A program made the translations under genes and the position numbers. Below, in pieces: positions 1-5,548 of a DNA stretch of 15,460 nucleotides (position 1 is the stretch's first letter; each line of letters starts with the position of its first letter). The notes under the pieces were generated by a model. That model saw only the letters and a list, made by a program, of their open reading frames with translations. It was not told the DNA's origin and ran no database searches. This stretch comes from Anaerolineae bacterium (lineage in GTDB: Bacteria > Chloroflexota > Anaerolineae > CG2-30-64-16): positions 1 through 15,460 of the forward strand of contig JALOOE010000012.1 of assembly GCA_025454565.1 (NCBI GenBank), given 5' to 3'.

Positions 1-4
1 GGGC

Positions 5-58
5 GCTGAGCGGCTGAGGCCGCTTCTCAGCTTCGCCAGGGGTTTGGCAACCCCTGCC
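5..58. repeat. two adjacent GC-rich hairpins at left edge
   Basis: Two inverted repeats lie back to back. The first pairs GCTGAG (5-10) with CTCAGC (26-31), with GGC/GCC inside it. The second pairs AGGGGTT (38-44) with AACCCCT (49-55) around a TGGC loop. They lie just past the TGA (63-65, minus strand) of the methyltransferase-tail remnant. The position suits a terminator or a REP-type intergenic repeat, but no T-tract follows on either strand, so a palindromic repeat is the better reading. Confidence 0.5.
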
Positions 59-62
59 AGGC

Positions 63-265
63 TCACATCGATAGACCCAACTCCGGCTGCGCCGGCTTGG
101 CGCTTTCCGCCTTCGGCGCCTGTTTGAAGGTCTGCGCGGTCGGCGGCATCTGCACCTGAGCACCGTGGAGCAGCGCCTCGATGGTGAGGATCTGGACGCG
201 GCGATACCTTGAAAAGCACGTTGTACGACCGGTTGGCATCGAACGGCGTATCCTCGGTGATCGGT
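63..265 (-). pseudogene. remnant resembling the C-terminal tail of a DNA methyltransferase
   Basis: In the minus frame ending at the TGA at 63-65, the translation contains VQILTIEALLHGAQVQMPP, then TFKQAPKAE, and ends ELGLSM. From memory, this style of tail (VQILTI-x-ELL-x-G, then MPP, then TFK-x-A) closes many restriction-type site-specific DNA methyltransferases in Chloroflexota and cyanobacteria. No methyltransferase motif (DPPY, FxGxG) or credible N-terminal part lies upstream in this frame. About 60 codons look coding, and then the signal moves to another frame at about 280. I infer a 3' remnant of a methyltransferase gene joined to unrelated DNA. The left limit is firm (stop codon); the right limit is approximate. 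Confidence 0.45.
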
Positions 266-279
266 CTCGAGGACATGTC

Positions 280-360
280 GGACATTCTTTCGGCGACGAT
301 CTCTCGCCGGCGCCGAACGGGCGCCTGCCGCATCCGCTTGATCAGGAACTTCTTCAGACA
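280..360 (-). pseudogene. partial copy of the 88-aa gene at 1561-1827
   Basis: In a third minus frame (codon phase set by position 357) the translation reads FLIKRMRQAPVRRRREIVAE. This mirrors VLIDLMRQTPVWRRLEIVAE inside the intact 88-residue gene at 1561-1827. The similarity is also plain at DNA level: shared runs include GATGCGGCAG and GAGATCGTCGCCGAAA (minus strand) in the same order and spacing, with only small differences. The copy has no start codon or flanking homology, so it is a broken duplicate or recombination scar. Its 5' side abuts the CTCCGTG repeat at 362-385. Confidence 0.6.
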
Positions 361-361
361 G

Positions 362-385
362 CTCCGTGTTCTCCGTGTCTCCGTG
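362..385. repeat. three copies of CTCCGTG
   Basis: CTCCGTG occurs at 362-368, 371-377 and 379-385, separated by 2 and 1 bases. It sits exactly where the membrane-anchored gene at 386-907 stops looking coding and where the remnant at 280-360 begins. Such short CTCCGTG/CTCTGTG runs are familiar to me as intergenic repeats in Chloroflexota and cyanobacteria. Here it marks the junction between two unrelated coding fragments. Confidence 0.6.
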
Positions 386-907
386 CCACCAGGGCACCGT
401 CAACATCGGGCCGAGGACGCTGCCGACCAGCGCCAGCAGCTTCGCTTGGGTGGCTGTCAGCCCGTATTCATCCTTGACGGTGACGCCCAGGATTTGAGTG
501 TTCAGGATGTCCGACACCGCAATCTGGTAGGTGCCTGTCCTGCGGGGCGACACAATCCAGGAAAGCGAGCCTGTCGCTCCGGCCGCCAGGGCAATCTTCT
601 GCTCTTCCCGCATGGGGCTGATCTCGAAGCCGGGCGCCCGCAGCGCGATCGTCGACTGGCACTCCCTGTCGGCCGGGTTGTTCAGCTTCACCAGCACAGC
701 TTGCGACGTGTTCTGCGTCATGACCCTTTCGGAGAGGCTCGCCTCCCATGTGCAGAACGGCGGAACGTCATCGCCGATCATGGCGTGGATGGTCTTGGTG
801 TCATCCAGCGAGGCGGCGCGCAGCGCACCTGCCAACAGGCCGATGGCCAGGACGAGGCCCACAACGAAAAGAAGGACGCCCGCTATCGCGATGATGGTTT
901 TCAGCAT
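386..907 (-). CDS. membrane-anchored exported protein of unknown function, 3' end disrupted
   Basis: The start is the ATG at 905-907, preceded by GGAGGT about 4 bases upstream. Residues 1-31 (MLKTIIAIAGVLLFVVGLVL...) form a hydrophobic anchor or uncleaved signal. About 110 residues follow that look like an extracytoplasmic beta-rich domain, with Cys at two places (PPFCTW, RECQST). A second hydrophobic stretch near residues 155-174 (LLALVGSVLGPMLTVPWW) would be a C-terminal membrane segment. After PWW the frame stays open, with no stop, to the left edge of the window. However, those further roughly 128 codons are Arg/Ser/Cys-rich and overlap the other-frame remnants at 63-360, so I end the recognisable gene at 386. 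No family is recognised. It lies 63 bases downstream of the nucleotidyltransferase gene on the same strand and could be cotranscribed. The topology (anchor, outside domain, anchor) is inferred from hydrophobicity only. Confidence 0.6.
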
Positions 908-970
908 AGTGACCTCCGCCTGGGTAAAGCCTTGTTTCGCGCATCCCCTATGAATATCTACACCATCCGC

Positions 971-1564
971 TCACTGGGTCCGCTTCGCCTCGGCCATCGC
1001 TCTCGCCAGCAGAGCCTCCACGCCAAGCTGCGCCGCCCACGTCGCCAGATATCTCTCGTCCAGGCGCGCGCCCTGCACCTTGAGCACGGCGATCACGTCA
1101 CGCCACTGCCGGTCCGACACTTCGCCGCCCAGGCGATGCCAGTCGAGTTTCGCGAGGATCGTATCTTCCGGGCTGGCAATGTAGGCTGAATGCTCAGCCC
1201 CGGCATCGGCGACAAGACCCTGCTGTACCCGCCGGTCGAGCTGCGCCCGGTCGAAGGGTCGTCCCTTGTTCACAAAGACATCTACCTTGAACATGGTTTT
1301 GAGGTGGATCAGGTTGAAGCTGCCTCGCGTGCTCACCGCCGTGCGGATCGTATCCATGTCGAAATAGAACGCATCGCCGAGCGCATGCACGAATGGAGCA
1401 ACGTGTTCCGGCCGCAAGTCGGCCACGACATCCGCATCCACGGTGGCCCGCGCCGCGCCCTGAACTGCGCTGGCGAGGGAACCGCCGATGAAATAGACGA
1501 CGCCCAATTGCTCCAAAATGCGCGTGACGAATAAGGTGACGGCAATCGGCTCTGGCAGAGTCAT
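971..1564 (-). CDS. nucleotidyltransferase-fold protein (AbiEii/MNT-like)
   Basis: A 197-residue cytoplasmic protein with the hallmarks of the DNA polymerase-beta-like nucleotidyltransferase superfamily: GGSLAS at 27-32 on the first strand-helix turn, a DAD acidic pair at 43-45, and a later acidic residue in KVDVF (Asp95). The segment SPEDTILAKLDWHR (131-144) is typical of the small nucleotidyltransferases seen in toxin-antitoxin and abortive-infection modules (AbiEii/MenT, MNT/HEPN). The start ATG at 1562-1564 overlaps the stop of the upstream 88-residue gene by four bases (ATGA), so the two are translationally coupled. The substrate cannot be read from sequence; tRNA or protein nucleotidylation would be family precedents. 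A HEPN partner is not present: the coupled protein has a different character. Confidence 0.75.
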   Translation of the reverse strand: MTLPEPIAVTLFVTRILEQLGVVYFIGGSLASAVQGAARATVDADVVADLRPEHVAPFVHALGDAFYFDMDTIRTAVSTRGSFNLIHLKTMFKVDVFVNKGRPFDRAQLDRRVQQGLVADAGAEHSAYIASPEDTILAKLDWHRLGGEVSDRQWRDVIAVLKVQGARLDERYLATWAAQLGVEALLARAMAEAKRTQ

Positions 1565-1827
1565 GGCACGCGCTCCGGCTCAGTCGGCAGCGGCCCGTAG
1601 GCGTGGGTGGCCAGTTGGGGGCCGAGCAGGATGTCGGCCATCCTCCGGCGCAGTTCATCGGGTGTGGCATCCGGGTGGCGCTGGTGCAGGCCGCTGAGGA
1701 TAAGCAGCTTCACGGTCTCATTCATTTCGGCGACGATCTCCAGTCGGCGCCAGACGGGCGTCTGCCGCATCAGGTCGATCAGGACGCGTTCAGCTTCAGG
1801 CGAGGTGTCGGAAAGCGTAGGGTTCAT
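1561..1827 (-). CDS. 88-aa helical protein coupled to the nucleotidyltransferase
   Basis: A small, soluble protein predicted to be helical, with a charged first half (SPEAERVLIDLMRQTPVWRR) and a hydrophobic middle (ETVKLLILSGLHQRHP), followed by TPDELRRRMADILLGPQLA. It starts at the ATG at 1825-1827 with a weak GAGGG about 4 bases upstream, only 17 bases beyond the T-tract of the tRNA-Lys terminator, and it overlaps the next gene by ATGA. I recall similar small proteins next to nucleotidyltransferase-like genes in Chloroflexota and cyanobacteria, but know no assigned function. The size, order and coupling suggest an antitoxin or adaptor for the nucleotidyltransferase; this is inference. There is no room for a separate promoter after the terminator, so expression probably depends on readthrough from the tRNA transcript or on signals inside the tRNA region. 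A partial copy of this gene lies at 280-360. Confidence 0.65.
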   Translation of the reverse strand: MNPTLSDTSPEAERVLIDLMRQTPVWRRLEIVAEMNETVKLLILSGLHQRHPDATPDELRRRMADILLGPQLATHAYGPLPTEPERVP

Positions 1828-1844
1828 CGGCCCTCAACCAGCGA

Positions 1845-1885
1845 CAAAAAGAAACCCCCTGGGGTCTTGCCGGACCGCAGGGGGT
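1845..1885 (-). terminator. Rho-independent terminator after tRNA-Lys
   Basis: On the minus strand ACCCCCT (1885-1879) pairs with AGGGGGT (1860-1854) across an 18-base loop that can itself fold further. It is followed by TTTCTTTTTG (the complement of 1845-1854). It lies 40 bases after the tRNA 3' end and just before the 88-aa gene, so it would separate the tRNA from, or attenuate it into, the coupled pair. Confidence 0.75.
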
Positions 1886-1925
1886 GATATAGCACTGGGC
1901 TGACCCGCTGCCCGGGGTGACGCGA

Positions 1926-1998
1926 TGAGTCGCCAGGGACTCGAACCCTGAACCCTCTGATTAAGAGTCAGATGCTCTGCCAATTGAGCTAGCGACCC
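1926..1998 (-). tRNA. tRNA-Lys (anticodon CUU)
   Basis: The minus strand folds as a 73-nt cloverleaf. The acceptor GGGTCGC (1998-1992) pairs with GCGACTC (1933-1927) with one G-U, and the discriminator is A (1926). The D-arm contains TAGCTCAATTGGCAGAGCA, the anticodon stem is CTGAC/GTCAG-like with loop CTCTTAA giving anticodon CTT, and the T-arm has GGTTCGAGTCC. CCA is not encoded. The anticodon reads AAG lysine codons, which dominate in GC-rich genomes. The feature was assigned from the primary sequence without a scanner. Confidence 0.95.
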
Positions 1999-2096
1999 AT
2001 TCGATAAGACGCGCCGGTGCAGCGTCCAGAATAGTCGTTTGGTCAAGTTCGGACGGGTGCGCTGCTTCGGCGCCTGGGCATTTGGGTCGGCAGCCC

Positions 2097-2218
2097 GCCC
2101 GGCGATGAAGTCGCCGGGCTACAGCACGGCGCCCCATGAATGGGGCTTATCGCGCGGCGGAGCGCCTCAGCCCGGTTGACCGGGCGCTGTTTGGTAGCCC
2201 GGAAATCGATTTCCGGGC
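2097..2218. repeat. four-hairpin palindromic repeat island
   Basis: Four inverted repeats follow one another. GCCCGGCGA/TCGCCGGGC is at 2097-2119 (5-base loop); GCCCCA/TGGGGC at 2131-2146 (TGAA loop); GCCCGGT/ACCGGGC at 2170-2185 (2-base centre); and a perfect 22-bp palindrome at 2197-2218 begins GCCCGGAAATC. The strip is non-coding, between tRNA-Lys and the transporter promoter. All arms share a GCCCGG-type core, so this looks like one composite REP/MITE-like unit of the kind scattered between genes in Chloroflexota, not four independent terminators. Confidence 0.7.
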
Positions 2219-2253
2219 GGTGGGCGCACTGTTCACCATGTCCGGGCGCACCT

Positions 2254-2282
2254 TTGGTCGGGCTGCCATCTCCTGTTACAAT
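2254..2282 (+). promoter_or_regulatory. candidate promoter for the split chr transporter
   Basis: TTGGTC (2254-2259), a 17-base spacer and TACAAT (2277-2282) precede the transporter start by 33 bases. The -10 matches the consensus at 5 of 6 positions, the -35 at only 3 of 6. It lies just beyond the repeat island. Confidence 0.5.
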
Positions 2283-2315
2283 CGGTGCCGCACATCCCGT
2301 GCCCGGAGCAAGACC

Positions 2316-2960
2316 ATGACGACTGCCAGTGGTGGCCCGCGGCCCTGGCTCCCGCCGCCCCATTTGACGGAGATCCTGCTGACCTGGTTCAGCATCGGCA
2401 TCCAGTCGTTCGGCGGCGGCTCGACCACCCTCTATCTGATCCGCCAGGCCTGCATCACGCGCGGCTGGTTGACCGACGCCGAGTTCGCCAAAAATTGGGC
2501 GCTGGTGCAGATCTCGCCCGGCATCAACCTGATCAAGATCACGGCGGTCATCGGCCACCAACTGCGCGGCTGGCCCGGCCTGCTCGCGGCGATCTGCGGC
2601 CTGCTGCTGCCGAGCGCGATGATCACCGTGCTGATGACGGCCGGCTTCGTCATCATCCGGGACTGGCCGTTCGTCAAGGCCGCGATGCGCGGGGTGATCC
2701 CCGCCACCATCGGCATCAGCGTCGGGCTGGGCATCCAGATGGCGCAGGCGCCGTTGGGCCGGGCGCGGCGTGCAGGACGCGTCAGCGTGGGTGCGCATCT
2801 GGCGTTGCTCGCCGGCTCCGCGCTGCTGTTCGCAACGGCGCACGCCTCGCCGGTGGTCGTGCTGGCGCTGGCGGGCAGCAGCGGGATGCTGCTGCTGGGC
2901 GACCCGGCGGCCGCTATCCGGCGCACCGTCCGGCGTGCGCTGGGCAGGCCCGCGCGATGA
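2316..2960 (+). CDS. chrA: chromate transporter family, N-terminal-type half
   Basis: A 214-residue integral membrane protein of the CHR (chromate ion transporter) family in its short, one-domain form. Visible family marks are FGGGSTTLY at 32-40, the RGWLTDAEF segment at 49-57, and QISPGIN at 65-71 (the usual motif is PGP; here the second Pro is Ile). Hydrophobic segments run through LLAAICGLLLPSAMITVLM and later stretches. I start at the ATG at 2316, with GGAG 7 bases upstream; the frame extends further left but crosses the palindromic repeats and promoter, so those codons are not used. The stop overlaps the start of the second half (ATGA), which suggests co-translation and a heterodimer. 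The family carries chromate or sulfate; substrate and direction cannot be decided here. Confidence 0.85.
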   Translation: MTTASGGPRPWLPPPHLTEILLTWFSIGIQSFGGGSTTLYLIRQACITRGWLTDAEFAKNWALVQISPGINLIKITAVIGHQLRGWPGLLAAICGLLLPSAMITVLMTAGFVIIRDWPFVKAAMRGVIPATIGISVGLGIQMAQAPLGRARRAGRVSVGAHLALLAGSALLFATAHASPVVVLALAGSSGMLLLGDPAAAIRRTVRRALGRPAR

Positions 2961-3484
2961 CCCCGGTGAATCCGTTAGTCTATTTCTGGTTGTTTCTGAA
3001 AGCGTCACTGCTTTCGACCGGCGGCCTGGGCAACCTGCCGTTTCTGCACCAGGATCTCATCGCGCGCGGCTGGGCCACCGAGGCCGACTTCCTCGTCGCG
3101 ATCGCCGTCGGCCAGATCAGCCCCGGCCCTAACGGCCTGTGGACGATCAGCCTGGGCTATCTCACCTATGGCTGGCTGGGCGCGGGGCTATCGCTGATCG
3201 CCATCACCCTGCCGACGCTGCTGGCGCTGGTTGTCGTCGCCTTGCACCGCCGGGTCGAGACGCACCCCCTGGTCCAGCGGTTCACCCTTGGCATCACCCT
3301 TGGCGTGATCGGCCTGACGCTCGGCGTCGCATGGACGCTGTTCAGCACGACTGTCACCGATTGGCGCGGGGTTATGATCACGCTGGGCGCATTGGCGTTG
3401 GCGCTCACCAAGCGCGTGCCGATCGTGCTGGTGTTGGCGCTGGCCGCGTTGGCCGGCTGGTTGCTCTACGGCGCACCGTTGTGA
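2957..3484 (+). CDS. chrA: chromate transporter family, C-terminal-type half
   Basis: A 175-residue membrane protein, the second partner of a paired short-chain CHR transporter. It shows TGGLGNLPFL at 21-30 (counterpart of the FGGG motif), the RGWATEADF segment at 37-45, and a canonical QISPGPNG at 53-60. Several hydrophobic helices follow (LSLIAITLPTLLALVVVAL, FTLGITLGVIGLTLGVAWTLF, IVLVLALAALAGWLLYGA). The ATG at 2957 overlaps the TGA of the first half by 4 bases. The two halves have diverged mainly at the PGP motif (Ile versus Pro), as expected for antiparallel halves with distinct roles. A weak 6-bp hairpin at 3500-3520 follows the stop, without a T-tract. Confidence 0.85.
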   Translation: MTPVNPLVYFWLFLKASLLSTGGLGNLPFLHQDLIARGWATEADFLVAIAVGQISPGPNGLWTISLGYLTYGWLGAGLSLIAITLPTLLALVVVALHRRVETHPLVQRFTLGITLGVIGLTLGVAWTLFSTTVTDWRGVMITLGALALALTKRVPIVLVLALAALAGWLLYGAPL

Positions 3485-3539
3485 TATACTAATTCGGCGC
3501 GACAATCTGTGAACTTGTCGGTTATCCTGATTAAGGTCA

Positions 3540-3568
3540 TGGACGAGCGCTGCTAAGAGGCGTATAGT
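3540..3568 (+). promoter_or_regulatory. promoter of the corrinoid protein gene
   Basis: TGGACG (3540-3545; 4 of 6 to TTGACA), a 17-base spacer and TATAGT (3563-3568; 5 of 6 to TATAAT). Transcription would start near 3575 and give a leader of about 75 nt. Confidence 0.6.
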
Positions 3569-3599
3569 GAGCGCCGGTAGTTCTTATGTTTCCTCTCGC

Positions 3600-3624
3600 G
3601 CCGCCCGGCATCGCCGGAGGCGGC
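3600..3624 (+). promoter_or_regulatory. 5'UTR hairpin upstream of the corrinoid gene
   Basis: GCCGCC (3600-3605) pairs with GGCGGC (3619-3624), and directly inside CGGC (3606-3609) pairs with GCCG (3613-3616) over a 3-base loop, leaving a GA bulge. The structure ends 14 bases before the AGGAGGG ribosome site. It may tune mRNA stability or initiation. It is too short for a cobalamin riboswitch. Confidence 0.4.
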
Positions 3625-3649
3625 CAAAGAAATCCCACAGGAGGGCAGG

Positions 3650-4285
3650 GTGAGCCTAGAAGCCATCTACAACGCCGTTCTCGACGGCAATGCACCGGCG
3701 GCCAAGGCCGGCGTGGAAAAGGCGCTTGCCGAAGGTGTAGCGCCGGACGTGATCCTCAAGGATGGTCTGATCGCAGCCATGGGCGAGGTCGGCCGGTTGT
3801 TTGAGGAGAACGAGTACTTCGTGCCGGAGATGCTGGTTTCGGCGCGCGCGATGCAGGGCGGTCTGGCGATCCTCAAACCGTACCTGGCCGACAGCGGCGC
3901 CAAGCCGACCGGCAAGGTGATCATCGGCACCGTCAAGGGCGATCTGCACGACATCGGCAAGAACCTTGTTGCCATGATGCTGGAAGGCGCCGGGTGGGAG
4001 GTCGTTGACCTGGGCACCGATGTGACCCCCGATAAGTTCGTCAAGGCAGCCCTCGAGCACAAGCCGCAGGTTGTGGGCATGTCGGCGCTGCTGACGACAA
4101 CCATGCCGTCGATGAGCGGCACCGTCAAGGCGCTGGAGGAAGCGGGCGTGCGCGGTCAGGTCAAGGTCATGATCGGCGGCGCGCCGGTGACCGATGCCTT
4201 CGCCAAGCAGATCGGCGCTGACGGCTATGCCGCCGACGCCAGCTCCGCCGTCCGCATGGCCAAGTCGCTGGCAGGCGTTGAGTAA
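3650..4285 (+). CDS. corrinoid (B12)-binding methyl-carrier protein
   Basis: A 211-residue protein of the MtaC/MtbC/MttC-like corrinoid-protein family, which carries a methyl group on cobalamin between a substrate methyltransferase and an acceptor (tetrahydrofolate or CoM). Residues 1-85 are the helical cap (B12-binding-2 type; FEENEYFVPEMLVSARAM near 51-68). Residues 88-211 are the Rossmann-like B12 domain, with GDLHDIGKNLV at 97-107 holding the axial-ligand motif D98-x-H100-xx-G103, then VVGMSALLTTTM and VMIGGAPVT. The start is GTG at 3650 with a strong AGGAGGG 4 bases upstream; the frame has no better ATG. It is monocistronic here: own promoter, leader hairpin and terminator. No MttB/MtaB-type methyltransferase or reductive activator is in the window, so the partner must be encoded elsewhere. 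Confidence 0.9.
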   Translation: MSLEAIYNAVLDGNAPAAKAGVEKALAEGVAPDVILKDGLIAAMGEVGRLFEENEYFVPEMLVSARAMQGGLAILKPYLADSGAKPTGKVIIGTVKGDLHDIGKNLVAMMLEGAGWEVVDLGTDVTPDKFVKAALEHKPQVVGMSALLTTTMPSMSGTVKALEEAGVRGQVKVMIGGAPVTDAFAKQIGADGYAADASSAVRMAKSLAGVE

Positions 4286-4324
4286 GTCCTAGCGCAGTTC
4301 GTGTCGTCTGCCATCAGGCAGCGA

Positions 4325-4355
4325 AGCCCGGTTTGCCGAGTGCGCCGGGCTTTTT
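4325..4355 (+). terminator. terminator after the corrinoid protein gene
   Basis: AGCCCGG (4325-4331) pairs with CCGGGCT (4345-4351) across a 13-base loop, running directly into TTTTT (4351-4355). Confidence 0.8.
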
Positions 4356-4375
4356 GTGTTCGCGGGGAGGCGGTT

Positions 4376-5542
4376 ATGACCTTTGCGGAACGCGTGGCTC
4401 AGTTGGCGCCCGAGGGCGCATATCATATGCTGGCGCGCGCCCAGGCGCTTGAGGCGCAGGGCCGGCAGATCATCCATCTCGAAATCGGCCAGCCTGACGG
4501 GCCGACTTTTGCCAACATCGTCGATGCGGGCGTGACGGCGCTGCGGCAGGGCCGCACGCGTTACACACCTTCGGCGGGCATCCGGCCGCTGCGACAGGCT
4601 ATCGCCGAGCAGGCGAGCAGCCAGCGCGGCATCCCGATCGATCCCGCGCAGGTCGTCGTGGGCCCCGGCGCCAAGCCGGCGCTCTTTTTCCCCACGCTGG
4701 CGCTGGTGCAGCCCGGCGACGAGGTGATTTACCCCGATCCCGGCTTCCCGACCTACGAGGCGATGATCCACGTCGCCGGCGGCGTGCCCGTGGCGGTGCC
4801 GCTGCTGGAAGAGACCGACTTCTCCTTCGATCTGGACGCGTTCGACGCCGCGCTCTCCAACCGCACGCGGCTGGTGGTCATCAACTCGCCGGGCAATCCC
4901 ACCGGCGGCGTGATGGCGCTCGCGGCGCTGGAGCATATCGCCGCCGCGGCCCAACGCCGCAACCTGTGGGTGCTCTCGGATGAGATCTACACCCGGTTGT
5001 CGTTCGAGGGCCAGGCGGTGCCGAGTATTGCGACGCTGCCCGGCATGGCCGAGCGCACGGTCATCTGCGACGGCTTCTCGAAGACTTATGCCATGACCGG
5101 CTGGCGGCTCGGCTTCGGCATCATGCCCCAGCCGCTGGCCGAGCGTGTGGATCTACTGCTCACTCACTCGGTGGGCTGCACGGCGGACTTCACGCAATGG
5201 GCCGGCGTGGCGGCGCTCACCGGGCCGCAGGATCAGGTGGCGCGGGTTGTCGCGGAATACAAAGAGCGCCGCGATGTGCTGGTCGCCGGGCTCAACGCCA
5301 TCCCCGGCATCCGCTGCCGGTCGCCGCAGGGCGCGTTCTACGTCTTTCCGAACGTCACGGCTTTCGGCAAGTCCTCGACCTGGCTGGCGGACTATCTGCT
5401 GGAACACGCCGGGGTGGCGCTGCTGCCGGGCACGGCCTTCGGCAAGCACGGCGAGGGCTATCTGCGGCTCTGCTTTGCGAATTCGCTCGCTAACATCCGG
5501 GCTGCGCTGGCGCAGATGGCCGCGGCGCTGGCGAAGCTGTAG
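4376..5542 (+). CDS. class I/II pyridoxal-phosphate aminotransferase
   Basis: A 388-residue fold-type I PLP enzyme of the aspartate-aminotransferase superfamily, full length for the family. Landmarks: GAYHMLARAQALEAQG at the N-terminus; NSPGNPTGG at 170-178 with the cofactor-contacting Asn174; SDEIY at 201-205 with Asp202 for the pyridine nitrogen; the PLP lysine K236 in DGFSKTYAMTGWR; and GYLRLCFAN at 361-369 with Arg364, the position that binds the substrate carboxylate. The start is the ATG at 4376, with GGGGAGG 5 bases upstream and after the preceding terminator; the open frame further left crosses that terminator and is not used. Amino donor and acceptor cannot be fixed: AspC-like, alanine/valine (AlaA/AvtA) and broader specificities fit. 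The protease gene follows after only 6 bases, so they are probably cotranscribed. Confidence 0.9.
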   Translation: MTFAERVAQLAPEGAYHMLARAQALEAQGRQIIHLEIGQPDGPTFANIVDAGVTALRQGRTRYTPSAGIRPLRQAIAEQASSQRGIPIDPAQVVVGPGAKPALFFPTLALVQPGDEVIYPDPGFPTYEAMIHVAGGVPVAVPLLEETDFSFDLDAFDAALSNRTRLVVINSPGNPTGGVMALAALEHIAAAAQRRNLWVLSDEIYTRLSFEGQAVPSIATLPGMAERTVICDGFSKTYAMTGWRLGFGIMPQPLAERVDLLLTHSVGCTADFTQWAGVAALTGPQDQVARVVAEYKERRDVLVAGLNAIPGIRCRSPQGAFYVFPNVTAFGKSSTWLADYLLEHAGVALLPGTAFGKHGEGYLRLCFANSLANIRAALAQMAAALAKL

Positions 5543-5548
5543 CCCTTG

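Noticed and set aside
1..1000. Insertion sequence as the cause of the mosaic left end
   Set aside because: No transposase motif, terminal inverted repeats with target duplication or intact mobile gene was found; only hairpins and short repeats.
209..1189. Long plus-strand frame of 326 codons
   Set aside because: It is Arg/Gln/His-rich and runs antisense to the membrane-anchored gene and the nucleotidyltransferase, both of which have sensible composition, motifs or ribosome sites.
1834..2046. Minus-strand frame of 70 codons with SLAQLAEHLTLNQRVQGSSP
   Set aside because: It is the translated tRNA-Lys gene, a common false protein.
2043..3008. Minus-strand frame of 321 codons
   Set aside because: It is a low-complexity Gln/Arg/Asp-rich shadow of the chr transporter on the opposite strand.
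3569..3649. Cobalamin riboswitch ahead of the corrinoid gene
   Set aside because: The leader is only about 75 nt and no B12-box-like segment is visible; just one hairpin is present.
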